Positions 34,387 to 43,378 of a DNA stretch of 64,000 bases are shown one piece after another. Below the pieces are notes generated by a model that searched no databases, was not told the origin of the DNA, and saw only the letters and a program-made list of their open reading frames with translations. The translations under genes were made by a program, and so were the position numbers. Origin of the DNA: Parabacteroides distasonis (lineage in GTDB: Bacteria > Bacteroidota > Bacteroidia > Bacteroidales > Tannerellaceae). Location: assembly GCF_004793765.1 (NCBI RefSeq), contig NZ_SRYM01000004.1, positions 62,001 to 126,000 of the forward strand, written 5' to 3'. How positions within the stretch are numbered: position 1 is the first letter of the stretch; the number at the start of each line of letters is the position of its first letter.

Positions 34387-34437
34387 TGTGGAATCCGGTG
34401 TGGAATAAATACCCATCCGTGGAATGCCTTTCCCACG
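34387..34437 (+). repeat. Three GTGGAAT repeats, possible sigma-54 activator sites
   Basis: GTGGAAT occurs at 34388-34394, 34400-34406 and 34419-34425; the third forms an imperfect palindrome with TTCCCACG (34430-34437). They start just after the histidine-kinase stop and lie about 100-150 bp upstream of a sigma-54-type promoter, the normal distance for NtrC-type enhancer sites. Confidence 0.5.
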
Positions 34438-34535
34438 TTTTTGAAATAAAATTCTACTTTATAGAAACAAAATTTATCTGTTACTTGTTAAATAATAAGT
34501 AGTTAGATATTCATTATCGTGCGTTTCACCGGCTT

Positions 34536-34551
34536 TGGCACGATATTCGCT
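34536..34551 (+). promoter_or_regulatory. Sigma-54-type promoter
   Basis: TGGCACG-ATAT-TCGCT matches the sigma-54 consensus TGGCACG-N4-TTGCW with one mismatch, and the GG and GC pairs are exactly 12 nt apart. It lies between a hybrid kinase and an NtrC-type (sigma-54-activating) regulator. The expected start is near 34562. Confidence 0.6.
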
Positions 34552-34561
34552 ATCTATTTAA

Positions 34562-34701
34562 TGAAATCGTAAGTGGGCGTTTCTACATTGTAAACCGTTA
34601 AAAACAAAAGTCATGAATTTATTCATGGCGAAAGATTAAGTCCTGAGTATTCAATTTAAGTCTGTAAAAGAAAAAGGCATCCTTTCGAGGATGCTTTTTC
34701 T
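34562..34701 (+). ncRNA. Candidate sigma-54-dependent small transcript, about 140 nt
   Basis: The stretch runs from the predicted sigma-54 start to the hairpin at 34669-34701. Its only short reading frame is an eight-codon one at 34612 (MNLFMAKD). It is therefore either a regulatory RNA or a leader for the DUF418 gene at 34754. I recognise no known RNA family in it. Confidence 0.35.
34669..34701 (+). terminator. Hairpin terminator in the kinase-DUF418 gap
   Basis: Arms gaaaaaggcatcc (34670-34682) and ggatgctttttc (34689-34700) pair with a single bulged G around a 6-nt loop; the T-rich right arm runs on into tattta. It separates the sigma-54 transcript from the DUF418 gene, whose -7 box TACTTTTG (34714-34721) follows at once. 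Confidence 0.75.
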
Positions 34702-34753
34702 ATTTAGTTTCGTTACTTTTGCCACGAAATAATAAAATCTACTGAATCATATC

Positions 34754-35926
34754 ATGGAACACGTACTACAATCCCGACCTCGTATCGAGGTGGTCGATGC
34801 ATTACGAGGATTTGCCGTTATGGCTATTATCCTATTGCATAATATCGAGCATTTTAACTTGTATAATTTTCCTGAGGCTACTACCGATTTTATGAAAGCC
34901 TTGGATAAAGGGGTATGGGATACTTTGTTCTTCCTCTTTTCCGGGAAGGCGTATGCTATTTTCGCCCTGTTATTCGGTTTTAGCTTTTTTATCCAGTTTG
35001 ATAACCAAGCGAGGAAAGGGAAGGATTTTCGGCTTCGTTTCTTCTGGCGGTTGGTGCTCCTATTTTTTATCGGTTGCTTCAACGCCTCGTTCTTCCCAGG
35101 GGAGATCTTGGTGCTTTATTCGATCTTGGGTATCGTGTTGATATCGGTTTGCAAGTTGAGTAATAAGGTGGTCTTGGCGATTGCTGTGGTCTTGATGCTA
35201 CAGCCTATGGAGTGGGGTAAATTCATGTATGCCCTGATGCATCCGGAATATGTGGCATCCAAGGAACAATGGCTTGTGCACTGTATGCGGATCTATCCGT
35301 ATATGGAAGGTACCAGCTTTTGGGAAATGGTCAAGTCTAATCTGTGGGACGGGCAGCTGTATAGTCTTCTCTGGGCTTGGAGTTATGGACGTTTCTTCCA
35401 GACATCGGCTCTCTTTATGCTGGGTATGTTGTTGGGGCGCAAGAGGTTGTTTGTCAATCTAGAGAAACACCGGACGTTTTGGACAAGGACCTTTGTTATC
35501 GGGGTAGTTTGTTTCATTCCCCTCTATTATTTGTCCCTTTCCCTACCCGGTTTGCTGGAGCGTACCGAAGAGTTTCGCCCGATGAGTACGATCGTGTCTT
35601 CCTTGCGTAATTTCTCGTTCATGTGTATATTGGTATCTTCCTTTATCGTCTTGTGGCAGTGGAAGGTACCTCATAAGGTGCTTCACGGGCTTGTACCTTA
35701 CGGGAAAATGAGTTTGACGAATTACCTCACGCAATCGATGGTAGGCTCTTTCATCTATTTCGGATACGGTTTATCCCTGTATGACGATCTGGGAACGACC
35801 GCCAGCTTCGTCGTAGGAATCCTTCTTTTCATTTTCCAGCTAGGTTTTTGCCACTGGTGGTTAGCCCATCATAAACAAGGCCCTTTCGAGGGAGTATGGC
35901 GTAAAGCTACGTGGATGTTTTCTTGA
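34754..35926 (+). CDS. DUF418-family membrane protein
   Basis: This 390-residue protein has about nine or ten hydrophobic segments. It opens with the family signature RIEVVDALRGFAVMAIILLHN, then GKAYAIFALLFGFSFFIQ, and ends with the DUF418 domain (about 235-390; YGKMSLTNYLTQSM, CHWWLAHHKQGPFEGVWRKATW). The family is related in layout to membrane acyltransferases and includes YeiB-like proteins; its biochemical role is not established. It lies between a hybrid kinase and its likely regulator, with its own promoter box. Confidence 0.88.
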   Translation: MEHVLQSRPRIEVVDALRGFAVMAIILLHNIEHFNLYNFPEATTDFMKALDKGVWDTLFFLFSGKAYAIFALLFGFSFFIQFDNQARKGKDFRLRFFWRLVLLFFIGCFNASFFPGEILVLYSILGIVLISVCKLSNKVVLAIAVVLMLQPMEWGKFMYALMHPEYVASKEQWLVHCMRIYPYMEGTSFWEMVKSNLWDGQLYSLLWAWSYGRFFQTSALFMLGMLLGRKRLFVNLEKHRTFWTRTFVIGVVCFIPLYYLSLSLPGLLERTEEFRPMSTIVSSLRNFSFMCILVSSFIVLWQWKVPHKVLHGLVPYGKMSLTNYLTQSMVGSFIYFGYGLSLYDDLGTTASFVVGILLFIFQLGFCHWWLAHHKQGPFEGVWRKATWMFS

Positions 35927-35941
35927 TTCGTTTTATTTATT

Positions 35942-35949
35942 TACCTTTG
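35942..35949 (+). promoter_or_regulatory. -7 box of the NtrC-type regulator gene
   Basis: TACCTTTG is an exact -7 match 28 nt before the ATG at 35977, with a T-rich region about 21 nt upstream. It indicates that the regulator has its own promoter. Confidence 0.5.
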
Positions 35950-35976
35950 TGGTTACTATAAATAATCTGAGTGGGT

Positions 35977-37296
35977 ATGCTGTCGATTCTAATCGTTGAA
36001 GATGATATAACTTTTTCCCTGATGCTTACTACATGGCTGGGTAAGAAAGGGTTTGTTGTAAGATCCTCGTCCTCTGTTTCTGATGCTAAACGGAGGCTGG
36101 GGGAGGAGGCGTTCGATTTAGTTATATCGGATTTGCGCCTGCCGGATAGCGACGGGATCGACTTGTTGAAATGGTTGAAAAGTACCCATCCTTGCTTACC
36201 CCTTATCATGATGACCAGTTATGCAGAGATACAAACCGCGGTTCAGGCGATGAAACTGGGAGCGGCAGATTATATCGCCAAACCGTTAAACCCGGATGAA
36301 TTGCTGGGAAAGATCAAGGAACTTATGTACGTGGAAGAAAAGGCTCCGGCGAGAACCCCGGTTCCCTCGGCTCCGGATCTTTATATCGAAGGGCAGAGCC
36401 AAGCAGCCCGCCAGCTTTATGAACATGTACGTTTGGTAGCTCCGACGGATATGTCCGTATTGGTGACCGGTGCTAGCGGTACCGGTAAGGAGTATATCGC
36501 CCGTCGGATCCACGAACAAAGTAATCGTAGCAAGGCTCCGTTTGTCGCCGTGGATTGTGGTGCTATCCCTAAAGAATTGGCGGCTTCCGAGTTCTTCGGC
36601 CACGTGAAAGGTTCTTTTACGGGGGCGATCGAGAACAAGACTGGGGCGTTTGTGGCTGCTCAAGGCGGTACGATATTTTTGGATGAAATCGGTAACCTGA
36701 CGTATGAGGTACAGGTTCAGTTATTGCGTGCTCTACAGGAGCGCAAGGTAAAGCCGATCGGGAGCAATCAGGAGATTGCTATCAACGTGCGCTTGATATC
36801 TGCGACGAACGAGAACTTGCGGCAGGCGATCGAGAAAGGAGATTTCCGCGAGGACTTGTACCATCGTATCAATGAGTTCACGATCCGTATCCCGGACTTG
36901 AAAGAGCGAAAAGAGGATTTGCTATTGTTTGCCAATCATTTTCTCGATCTGGCGAATAGCGAGCTCCAGAAAGATATCATCGGTTTCGACAATGATACCA
37001 TGCAATTGTTCCAATCCTATTCTTGGCCGGGTAACCTGCGGCAGATGAAGAACGTTATCAAGTACGCTACCTTATTGGCGACTGGTCGATACATCACCCG
37101 CAAGGAACTTCCGGAGGAACTGACGGAGAACCTCTCTTCGCACACCAACGTTCAGCTTAAGAACGTGGAGCATGAACGTGACCTTATCCGTAAGGCCCTC
37201 CAAGAGTGCGGCAATAATAAGACTCGTGCGGCTCAGTTATTGGGCATCGACCGGAAGACACTCTACAATAAGCTGAAGATTTATCAGTTGGATTGA
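35977..37296 (+). CDS. Sigma-54-dependent response regulator (NtrC family)
   Basis: This 439-residue regulator has a receiver domain (about 1-120, phospho-acceptor Asp52 in VISDLRLPDSDG), an AAA+ domain (about 140-365, Walker A GASGTGKEYIA and the sigma-54 contact loop G212-S-F-T-G-A217) and a C-terminal Fis-type helix-turn-helix (ALQECGNNKTRAAQLLGIDRKTLYNKL). GAFTGA here reads GSFTGA, a tolerated variant. I prefer the ATG at 35977 over a GTG six bases earlier. It is the likely final acceptor of the phosphorelay that begins in the hybrid kinase, and the candidate activator of the sigma-54 promoter at 34536-34551. Confidence 0.94.
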   Translation: MLSILIVEDDITFSLMLTTWLGKKGFVVRSSSSVSDAKRRLGEEAFDLVISDLRLPDSDGIDLLKWLKSTHPCLPLIMMTSYAEIQTAVQAMKLGAADYIAKPLNPDELLGKIKELMYVEEKAPARTPVPSAPDLYIEGQSQAARQLYEHVRLVAPTDMSVLVTGASGTGKEYIARRIHEQSNRSKAPFVAVDCGAIPKELAASEFFGHVKGSFTGAIENKTGAFVAAQGGTIFLDEIGNLTYEVQVQLLRALQERKVKPIGSNQEIAINVRLISATNENLRQAIEKGDFREDLYHRINEFTIRIPDLKERKEDLLLFANHFLDLANSELQKDIIGFDNDTMQLFQSYSWPGNLRQMKNVIKYATLLATGRYITRKELPEELTENLSSHTNVQLKNVEHERDLIRKALQECGNNKTRAAQLLGIDRKTLYNKLKIYQLD

Positions 37297-37320
37297 AAAT
37301 TCCGTGTTTTATTTTAGGCA

Positions 37321-38283
37321 TTAATCCAGCATCAAACTCATATAAGCCATTCTCCCCTGATAACCCATCAGCTGTCGTGTGAGCGTTTGGTTATCCATTT
37401 GCTCCAAGTCTTTTTTGGAGACGGGGTTTTCGTGTTGTTTGGATAGCCAGAGGTGGATCATGCGTTTCGTATCGATGATGCGGGCCATACCCATAGGTAA
37501 GGTACTTGGAGGGATGGGAGGGGTATTGACCGTCGTTTGTGATACGTTATTTTGCTGGGTAAGCTCTTGCAATAGTAATTCCTTGATCTCTTCCGAGTCA
37601 TAAAGAAGCTCCTTGATAAGAAGCTTTTTACCGGACGGCACTGTATCTGCCTCAAGAGTCAATGCGAAAGCCATGCCAACTACCTTCTCGTTCTCGTCTA
37701 AGGCCGTGTACATCCCCCCGTTATCTAATTGCAGATCACGAAGTATCGTGAAGAAATCATCTTGCGAGTGCAAGATACAGGAAGGGCGTTCACGTAATTT
37801 GCGGTTGAAATAAGCGAACAATTCGTCAGTTGTTGGTACCTCCGGTTGGATAACCGTTATCTTTGGGAGTTGAACCGGCGTATTCGGGCGGATATACGTT
37901 TCCACGGAGTAATCGAATGCCTCGGTATAACCCTGTTCTCTGTAATAGTCGAATAGCCAAGGATCGGCAGGGATCAAGGTGGAGATAGCGATCTCACGCC
38001 GTTCCATTTCCTCGAATGTCTTTTGCAAGAGTTCTCGCATAAGCCCTTGCCCCCTTTCTTCCGGAGCCGTGCACGCCCCGGAAATGTAGCCTACCGAGAT
38101 CTCGTTGCCCAAATAAGTCATCGTATAAGGAACTATCTGCAAGGCAGATACTATTTTACCATCCTTCTCGATGGTCATTGTGTTCTCGTCCTTGTAAACA
38201 CGATCAAAATAAAGGCTGATAAATGCCTCGGAATCCCTGAAACAGGTACGCCATAAGTTTACGATTTGTTGTTTCTTGTCCAT
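37321..38283 (-). CDS. GNAT-family N-acetyltransferase
   Basis: This is a 320-residue protein. The N-terminal GNAT fold is at about residues 1-150, with the acetyl-CoA motif SGACTAPEERGQGLMRELLQ. The C-terminal part (about 230-320) ends in a sterol-carrier-like segment (MGMARIIDTKRMIHLWL), which recalls the two-domain Eis-type acetyltransferases. Its acceptor is unknown. It starts 3 nt after the stop of the DUF2156 gene, so the two form an operon. It converges on the NtrC-type regulator gene with a 24-bp gap. Confidence 0.88.
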   Translation of the reverse strand: MDKKQQIVNLWRTCFRDSEAFISLYFDRVYKDENTMTIEKDGKIVSALQIVPYTMTYLGNEISVGYISGACTAPEERGQGLMRELLQKTFEEMERREIAISTLIPADPWLFDYYREQGYTEAFDYSVETYIRPNTPVQLPKITVIQPEVPTTDELFAYFNRKLRERPSCILHSQDDFFTILRDLQLDNGGMYTALDENEKVVGMAFALTLEADTVPSGKKLLIKELLYDSEEIKELLLQELTQQNNVSQTTVNTPPIPPSTLPMGMARIIDTKRMIHLWLSKQHENPVSKKDLEQMDNQTLTRQLMGYQGRMAYMSLMLD

Positions 38284-38286
38284 AAT

Positions 38287-39204
38287 TTATTTAGTTTGCG
38301 TAAATTGCTTTTTAATTACGGCGCTCTTCTCTAGTAGTATGATAGGTTGATAAGAAAGTTTTGCTTGGCGTAACCCCGGTATGCCGAGATCCTCTTCCCG
38401 GTTCACGTACGTATACTGTTCAGGAAGGTGAGAAGCGAACTCTTGGTTAATCATCGTATAGGCACCGTCGAAATTCACGTCCGCTTTCTCCACGTGAACC
38501 CCGAACGTATTATGATTGATAGGTGCCCCAAAAGAGAAAGCGATAATCTCGTTATCAACCCGGAGAGCACCACCGACCAGACCTAGACTGTCAAAATGAT
38601 GCAAGGCATAGGTGAGGGAGCGACGTTCGTCATTAAGCTCTTCCTCTCCATTAGCCTCATTGTTCGCCTTATACCATTTACATTCCAGTTTCAGGCATTG
38701 TGGTACGATATCCGGCGTGATAGGGATATACTCGTACGAATATTGTTTCTTGAAATTATTGATATGATTACGTTTGGATTGATATTTTTTACCCCGTAAG
38801 GTTGCTAAATCCTCCCGTAAATAAATATAGTCGAAATAATCCCGTTCCGGGATATAGAAAAAACTTCCGGGAAGTACGCCTTCCAGTTGCTCCTTGGCGT
38901 CGGGGGTGATACCAAACATACAGAGTGGATGTCCATATTTTAAGGAATCCTCTTCCAGCAAATGGACGGCATCCGCTAAATTTCCATTCCCGACAGGCAT
39001 CATATAGGCGAAACGGCTCTTGTTTTCGATCATAAAACGAATTAATAAATTGCCATCCACGATGGCGAGTTCACTATCATATAAGAAACGCCAACTGCAC
39101 ATGTTTGCGAATGAGAAATCACAATTGCGATAGTTACTGGGAAATGTAAATGAGGTTATAATCTCTTTGTCTTCTAACCTGATCGGTTTAAACGGTATAT
39201 CCAT
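38287..39204 (-). CDS. DUF2156 / phosphatidylglycerol-lysyltransferase-like protein
   Basis: This 305-residue protein lacks membrane segments. It carries a double GNAT-like fold as in the C-terminal domain of MprF, with typical elements YQSKRNHINNFKK and GGALRVDNEIIAFSFG and a closing EDLGIPGLRQAKLSYQP. MprF-type enzymes move an aminoacyl group from tRNA to a lipid. Stand-alone versions of the domain are widespread in Bacteroidetes and their substrate is not known. It is the first gene of a two-gene minus-strand operon with the GNAT gene. Confidence 0.87.
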   Translation of the reverse strand: MDIPFKPIRLEDKEIITSFTFPSNYRNCDFSFANMCSWRFLYDSELAIVDGNLLIRFMIENKSRFAYMMPVGNGNLADAVHLLEEDSLKYGHPLCMFGITPDAKEQLEGVLPGSFFYIPERDYFDYIYLREDLATLRGKKYQSKRNHINNFKKQYSYEYIPITPDIVPQCLKLECKWYKANNEANGEEELNDERRSLTYALHHFDSLGLVGGALRVDNEIIAFSFGAPINHNTFGVHVEKADVNFDGAYTMINQEFASHLPEQYTYVNREEDLGIPGLRQAKLSYQPIILLEKSAVIKKQFTQTK

Positions 39205-39290
39205 AAATATTCTTGTCCTGTTTTACAAACTGCAAATATAAAACTAAAATACGTGTGCGAATGTTTAGAATGGGAATAATATAAGGTAAT

Positions 39291-39665
39291 ATAAATACCA
39301 GCGATCAAGACTATGCTTTCCCAATTACTCGTTTTATAAGCCTCCTCCACATTACGGAAACGCCCTTGGGAAGACGACCGCCGGCGTATCTCCAGAATAA
39401 AGAGATTATAAGTCTGCGTAACGTTTAATTCATGCAATTTTTTGTCTCCAATCCGGAATCTGGGCTTGATTTGTATCCGATAAAGATTATCTGATAATTG
39501 GTGTTTCTTGGCTAACTCTTTAGGGGAGTGCCCGGTTGTAGTCTTTGCGTTTTTTCCATCCTCCTTCTTAATCAAGATGAGTTTGCACTGAGGAATCAAG
39601 GTAACCAAGCTGATAAGCATACAAATAATCCCGATCAGCTCGGGAAAAATGCCTAAACTTATAAG
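39291..39665 (-). pseudogene. Remnant of an SLC13-type permease with TrkA-C domain
   Basis: The minus-strand frame reads a hydrophobic stretch (LISLGIFPELIGIICMLIS), then a TrkA-C-like segment (HSPKELAKKHQLSDNLYRIQ, ELNVTQTYNLFILEIRRR), then jumps to a membrane segment NWESIVLIAG that in the intact family lies well downstream. A stop codon precedes it and unrelated sequence follows. This is a permease gene that has lost both ends and an internal part. It fills most of the gap 39205-39778, which otherwise holds nothing I can support. Confidence 0.6.
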
Positions 39666-39778
39666 TTACAGCCATTTTGTAAAATAGGGGCTGGAGCGAT
39701 TTTGCGGTATGGAATTCGCAACAATTAGGTTAAAACGAATGTTATTTTAATGTCTAACGAAAAGAAGATAAGTCAGAG

Positions 39779-40432
39779 ATGAAAAAGTACGATGCGATTA
39801 TTATTGGTTTTGGGAAAGGTGGAAAAAACTTGGCGGCGGATTTGGCCAACCATGGATGGGATGTAGCCGTGGTGGAGCGTTCGGCAGGTATGTACGGAGG
39901 CTCTTGTATTAATATCGGCTGCATACCGACAAAAGCACTTGTCCATTCCGCTCAAGTGACAGGGTATCGTAGACCTTCTACCTTCGAGCAATATGCAGAG
40001 GAGTTTAAGCAGGCAATCCTCGCCAAGGAGAAACTGACTTCTTTGCTTCGTGAGATGAATTTCAAGAATTTGGATGATCGGGAAGCTGTGGCTTATTCCG
40101 TATTCATTGATCCTCCGTTGGCCCATGTCGGGTTGAACGAGATGCAGGCCCGTAAGATGGATAAAAATATAAAGATAGCCAGCCTGCCAGCCACCGCTAT
40201 GCCTCGTTCCCGTACCATTGGGCAGACGGAAGGATTGCTGAAAGCCGTGGTAGATGCGGATACTGGGAAGATCTTAGGCTGTACCTTATTCTGTGCCGAG
40301 TCCGGCGAGGTTATAAATACGGTTAGTTTGGCGATGCGTCTCGGGCAAGATTATACGTTCCTCCGGGATTCGATATTCACCCATCCGTCGATGAGTGAGG
40401 CTTTAAATGATCTATTTGGATTAATAAAATAA
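39779..40432 (+). pseudogene. Pyridine nucleotide-disulfide oxidoreductase with its middle deleted
   Basis: The 217-codon frame is intact, but the family has about 450 residues. Residues 1-94 are the FAD-binding start with the redox disulfide CINIGC (GGSCINIGCIPTK). From about residue 100 the sequence is the C-terminal dimerisation domain (AYSVFIDPPLAHVGLNE, FTHPSMSEALNDLF). The NAD-binding domain and the second half of the FAD domain are missing, which implies an in-frame deletion of about 235 codons near 40060-40085. The product could not bind NAD, so I treat the gene as decayed. The gnd operon starts 10 nt downstream. Confidence 0.75.
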
Positions 40433-40442
40433 AAACATAAAT

Positions 40443-41903
40443 ATGAAAACATCAAATATTGGATTAATCGGTTTGGCCGTGATGGGCGAGAACCTTGCGT
40501 TAAATATGGAAAGCAAGGGGTTCACCGTATCCGTTTATAATCGTACGGCTCCGGGAGAGGAAGGCGTGGTAGACCGCTTCATGAGCGGTCGTGGAAAAGA
40601 AAAGAATTTTATAGGAACTCATACGATACAGGAATTTGTTGAGTCTATCGAGGCTCCTCGCAAGATCATGCTGATGGTAAAAGCGGGTGCTCCGGTGGAT
40701 GAGCTGATGGCTCAATTGATCCCTTATTTATCATCCGGCGATGTGATTATCGATGGTGGTAACTCGGATTTCCATGATACGGAACGCAGGGTGAAGGAGA
40801 TGGAGTCTAATGGGATGTATTTTGTAGGTACCGGGATCTCCGGAGGCGAGATCGGTGCCTTGTATGGACCTTCCGTGATGCCGGGTGGCTCGCCTGCCGC
40901 TTGGCCTCTGGTAAAGGATATTTTGCAAAGTATTGCCGCCAAGCTGGACGATGGGACGCCTTGTTGCCAGTGGATCGGTCCGGGTGGGGCCGGCCATTTC
41001 GTGAAAATGGTACACAATGGTATTGAGTATGGGGATATGCAATTGATTTCTGAGGCGTATTCTTTGTTGAAGAATCGTCTGGATCTGGATAATGAGTCCT
41101 TGGCGCATATCTTTGGGGATTGGAACAAGGGAGAATTGGATAGTTACCTGATCGGTATTACGGCCGATATTCTCCGCTTCAAGGACGAGGCGGGGGAGGG
41201 CTATCTGCTAGATAAGATATTGGATGCCGCCGGCCAGAAGGGTACCGGTAAATGGAGCGCTATCGCCGCTATGGACGAGAATGATCCGTTGACGTTGATT
41301 ACCGAGGCTGTTTATGCCCGTATGCTTTCTTCCATGCAGGAAGAACGGAGAAAAGCATCTTTGTTTTATCCGAAAAGTGGCGTGTTGGGGCAGACCTTGA
41401 TCTCGGAGAAAGAGATCAAGCAAGCCTTGTATGCAGCTAAGTTGGTTTCTTACGCACAGGGATTCTCCTTGTTGCGCCAAGCTTCCAAGCGGTATGACTG
41501 GCAGTTGGATTACGGCACGATCGCCAAGATCTGGCGGAAGGGATGTATCATACGTTCTGTCTTCTTGGAGAAGATTACTCAAGCTTATGAGAAGAACCGG
41601 GATCTGGAGAATCTCTTGTTCGATGACTTCTTTATCCAAAAGATCGAGTCTTCCTTGTTGGCTTGGCGGCAAGTGGTCGCCGAGGGTGCCTTGCATGGAG
41701 TGGCTTTGCCGGCGATGAGCTCCGGATTGAGCTATTTCGATGGACTGTCTACACCGCGTTCAGCCGCTAACTTGATTCAAGCCCAGCGGGATTATTTCGG
41801 GGCTCATACCTATGAGCGGGTCGATTGGGAGCGTAGTAAGTTTTTCCATACCAACTGGACGGGTGAGGGAGGAAAGACGGTTTCTGGAACTTATAACGTA
41901 TAA
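40443..41903 (+). CDS. gnd: 6-phosphogluconate dehydrogenase, decarboxylating
   Basis: This 486-residue enzyme converts 6-phosphogluconate to ribulose 5-phosphate, CO2 and NAD(P)H. It begins with the Rossmann element IGLIGLAVMGENLALNM and contains the catalytic-domain segments GTGISGGEIGALYGPSVMPGG, KMVHNGIEYGDMQLI and GQKGTGKWSAIAAMD. Its length is full. It is the first gene of gnd-zwf-pgl, with gaps of only 4 nt after each gene, so the whole oxidative branch is made together. Confidence 0.97.
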   Translation: MKTSNIGLIGLAVMGENLALNMESKGFTVSVYNRTAPGEEGVVDRFMSGRGKEKNFIGTHTIQEFVESIEAPRKIMLMVKAGAPVDELMAQLIPYLSSGDVIIDGGNSDFHDTERRVKEMESNGMYFVGTGISGGEIGALYGPSVMPGGSPAAWPLVKDILQSIAAKLDDGTPCCQWIGPGGAGHFVKMVHNGIEYGDMQLISEAYSLLKNRLDLDNESLAHIFGDWNKGELDSYLIGITADILRFKDEAGEGYLLDKILDAAGQKGTGKWSAIAAMDENDPLTLITEAVYARMLSSMQEERRKASLFYPKSGVLGQTLISEKEIKQALYAAKLVSYAQGFSLLRQASKRYDWQLDYGTIAKIWRKGCIIRSVFLEKITQAYEKNRDLENLLFDDFFIQKIESSLLAWRQVVAEGALHGVALPAMSSGLSYFDGLSTPRSAANLIQAQRDYFGAHTYERVDWERSKFFHTNWTGEGGKTVSGTYNV

Positions 41904-41907
41904 AGGC

Positions 41908-43374
41908 ATGAAGAAAGCAGATAATCAATTATTAGTTATATTCGGGGCGTCGGGCGATCTTACCAGTCGCAAGTTGCTTCCCTCTTTGTTCGAGTTATAT
42001 GTCCGGGGCTTGCTGCCCGACCGCTTTTGTATCTTGGGAGCCGCCCGCACCGCTTATGGTGATGAGGAGTTCCGTGCGGAGCAGCATACGCATATTTTGG
42101 AGGCACAGAAGGGAAAGACCTACGACGAGGGCTTGATCGATGATTTCTTGAAAAATGTCTATTACGTCGCCTTCGATTCCACGAACGCCGATGAATACTA
42201 CAAACTGCGTGAGCGCATCGAGTTCTTACAAGAGAAACACGACTTGCTGGATAAGATCATCTATTACTTGGCTACCCCGCCGGTGATGTACGAGATCGTT
42301 CCGCAATGTTTGTTGGAGAGCGGTTTGAACAAGGCCGAGTCTCCGGATGGTTTCAGGCGGATCATCGTGGAGAAGCCGTTTGGCACCAGCTTGGAGTCCG
42401 CCCGCCAGTTGAACGATCATTTACGGCATATCTTCCATGAGGAAGAGATTTACCGTATCGATCATTATTTGGGGAAAGAGACCGTGCAGAATATCTTGGT
42501 ATTGCGCTTCTCAAACGGTATTTTCGAGCCGTTGTGGAATCATAATTATATAGATTCGATCGAGATCAGTGCCTTCGAGACCTTGGGGGTGGAGAACCGG
42601 GGCAAATATTATGATGGAGCCGGGGCGATGCGGGATATGATCCAAAATCACTTGATGCAATTGATGTCGTTTATCGCCATGGAATCTCCCTCTATATTCG
42701 AGCCGGAACCGATTCGTGACGAGATTGTGAAAGTATTCCGCTCCATACGTCCGTATACGGTGCCGGATATGGATAAGATGGTTGTCCGTGGACAATATAT
42801 CGGTTATCGGGAGGAGAAGAACATAGCTCCCGACTCGAATACCGAGACTTATGTGGCGATGAAGTTCTTTATCGATAACTGGCGCTGGAGCGGTGTGCCC
42901 TTTTATTTCTATACGGGAAAGAAGTTGCCGGAGAAGTCGTCGGAGGTAGTGATCCACTTCAAGTCTACGCCCCATCAACTATTTGTCGGTCAATGTTCGG
43001 GAGGCTCCTGCAATAAATTGACCATCCGTATCCAACCGAACGAGAGTATATCCTTGAAGTTCGGGCTGAAAATGCCGGGAGCCGGTTTCGAGGTGAAACA
43101 AGTCAGCATGGACTTCCGCTACGATTCCCTCTCGAAGAGCTATCTTCCCGACGCTTACGAGCGTCTGTTGCTGGATGCCATGCTGGGCGATTCCACCCTG
43201 TATGCCCGTAGCGACGCTTTGGAGGCTAGCTGGAAATTTATCGATCCGATCTTGCTCCATTGGAAAGAAGAGGGTTCGAAGAACTTGTTCTTCTATGAGC
43301 CGGGTGAGGACGGACCGGAGGAAACTGCTATTTTAGGTGCGGAAAAGAAAGTCTGCGCCTGCCAAAGAAGATGA
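41908..43374 (+). CDS. zwf: Glucose-6-phosphate 1-dehydrogenase
   Basis: This 488-residue enzyme oxidises glucose 6-phosphate to 6-phosphogluconolactone. The coenzyme site FGASGDLTSRKLLPSLF is near the N-terminus and the substrate-binding signature RIDHYLGKETVQN is central. A longer frame reaches back into gnd, but the ATG at 41908 lies 4 nt after the gnd stop and gives the family N-terminus. The pgl start is 4 nt after its stop. Confidence 0.97.
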   Translation: MKKADNQLLVIFGASGDLTSRKLLPSLFELYVRGLLPDRFCILGAARTAYGDEEFRAEQHTHILEAQKGKTYDEGLIDDFLKNVYYVAFDSTNADEYYKLRERIEFLQEKHDLLDKIIYYLATPPVMYEIVPQCLLESGLNKAESPDGFRRIIVEKPFGTSLESARQLNDHLRHIFHEEEIYRIDHYLGKETVQNILVLRFSNGIFEPLWNHNYIDSIEISAFETLGVENRGKYYDGAGAMRDMIQNHLMQLMSFIAMESPSIFEPEPIRDEIVKVFRSIRPYTVPDMDKMVVRGQYIGYREEKNIAPDSNTETYVAMKFFIDNWRWSGVPFYFYTGKKLPEKSSEVVIHFKSTPHQLFVGQCSGGSCNKLTIRIQPNESISLKFGLKMPGAGFEVKQVSMDFRYDSLSKSYLPDAYERLLLDAMLGDSTLYARSDALEASWKFIDPILLHWKEEGSKNLFFYEPGEDGPEETAILGAEKKVCACQRR

Positions 43375-43378
43375 TTTT

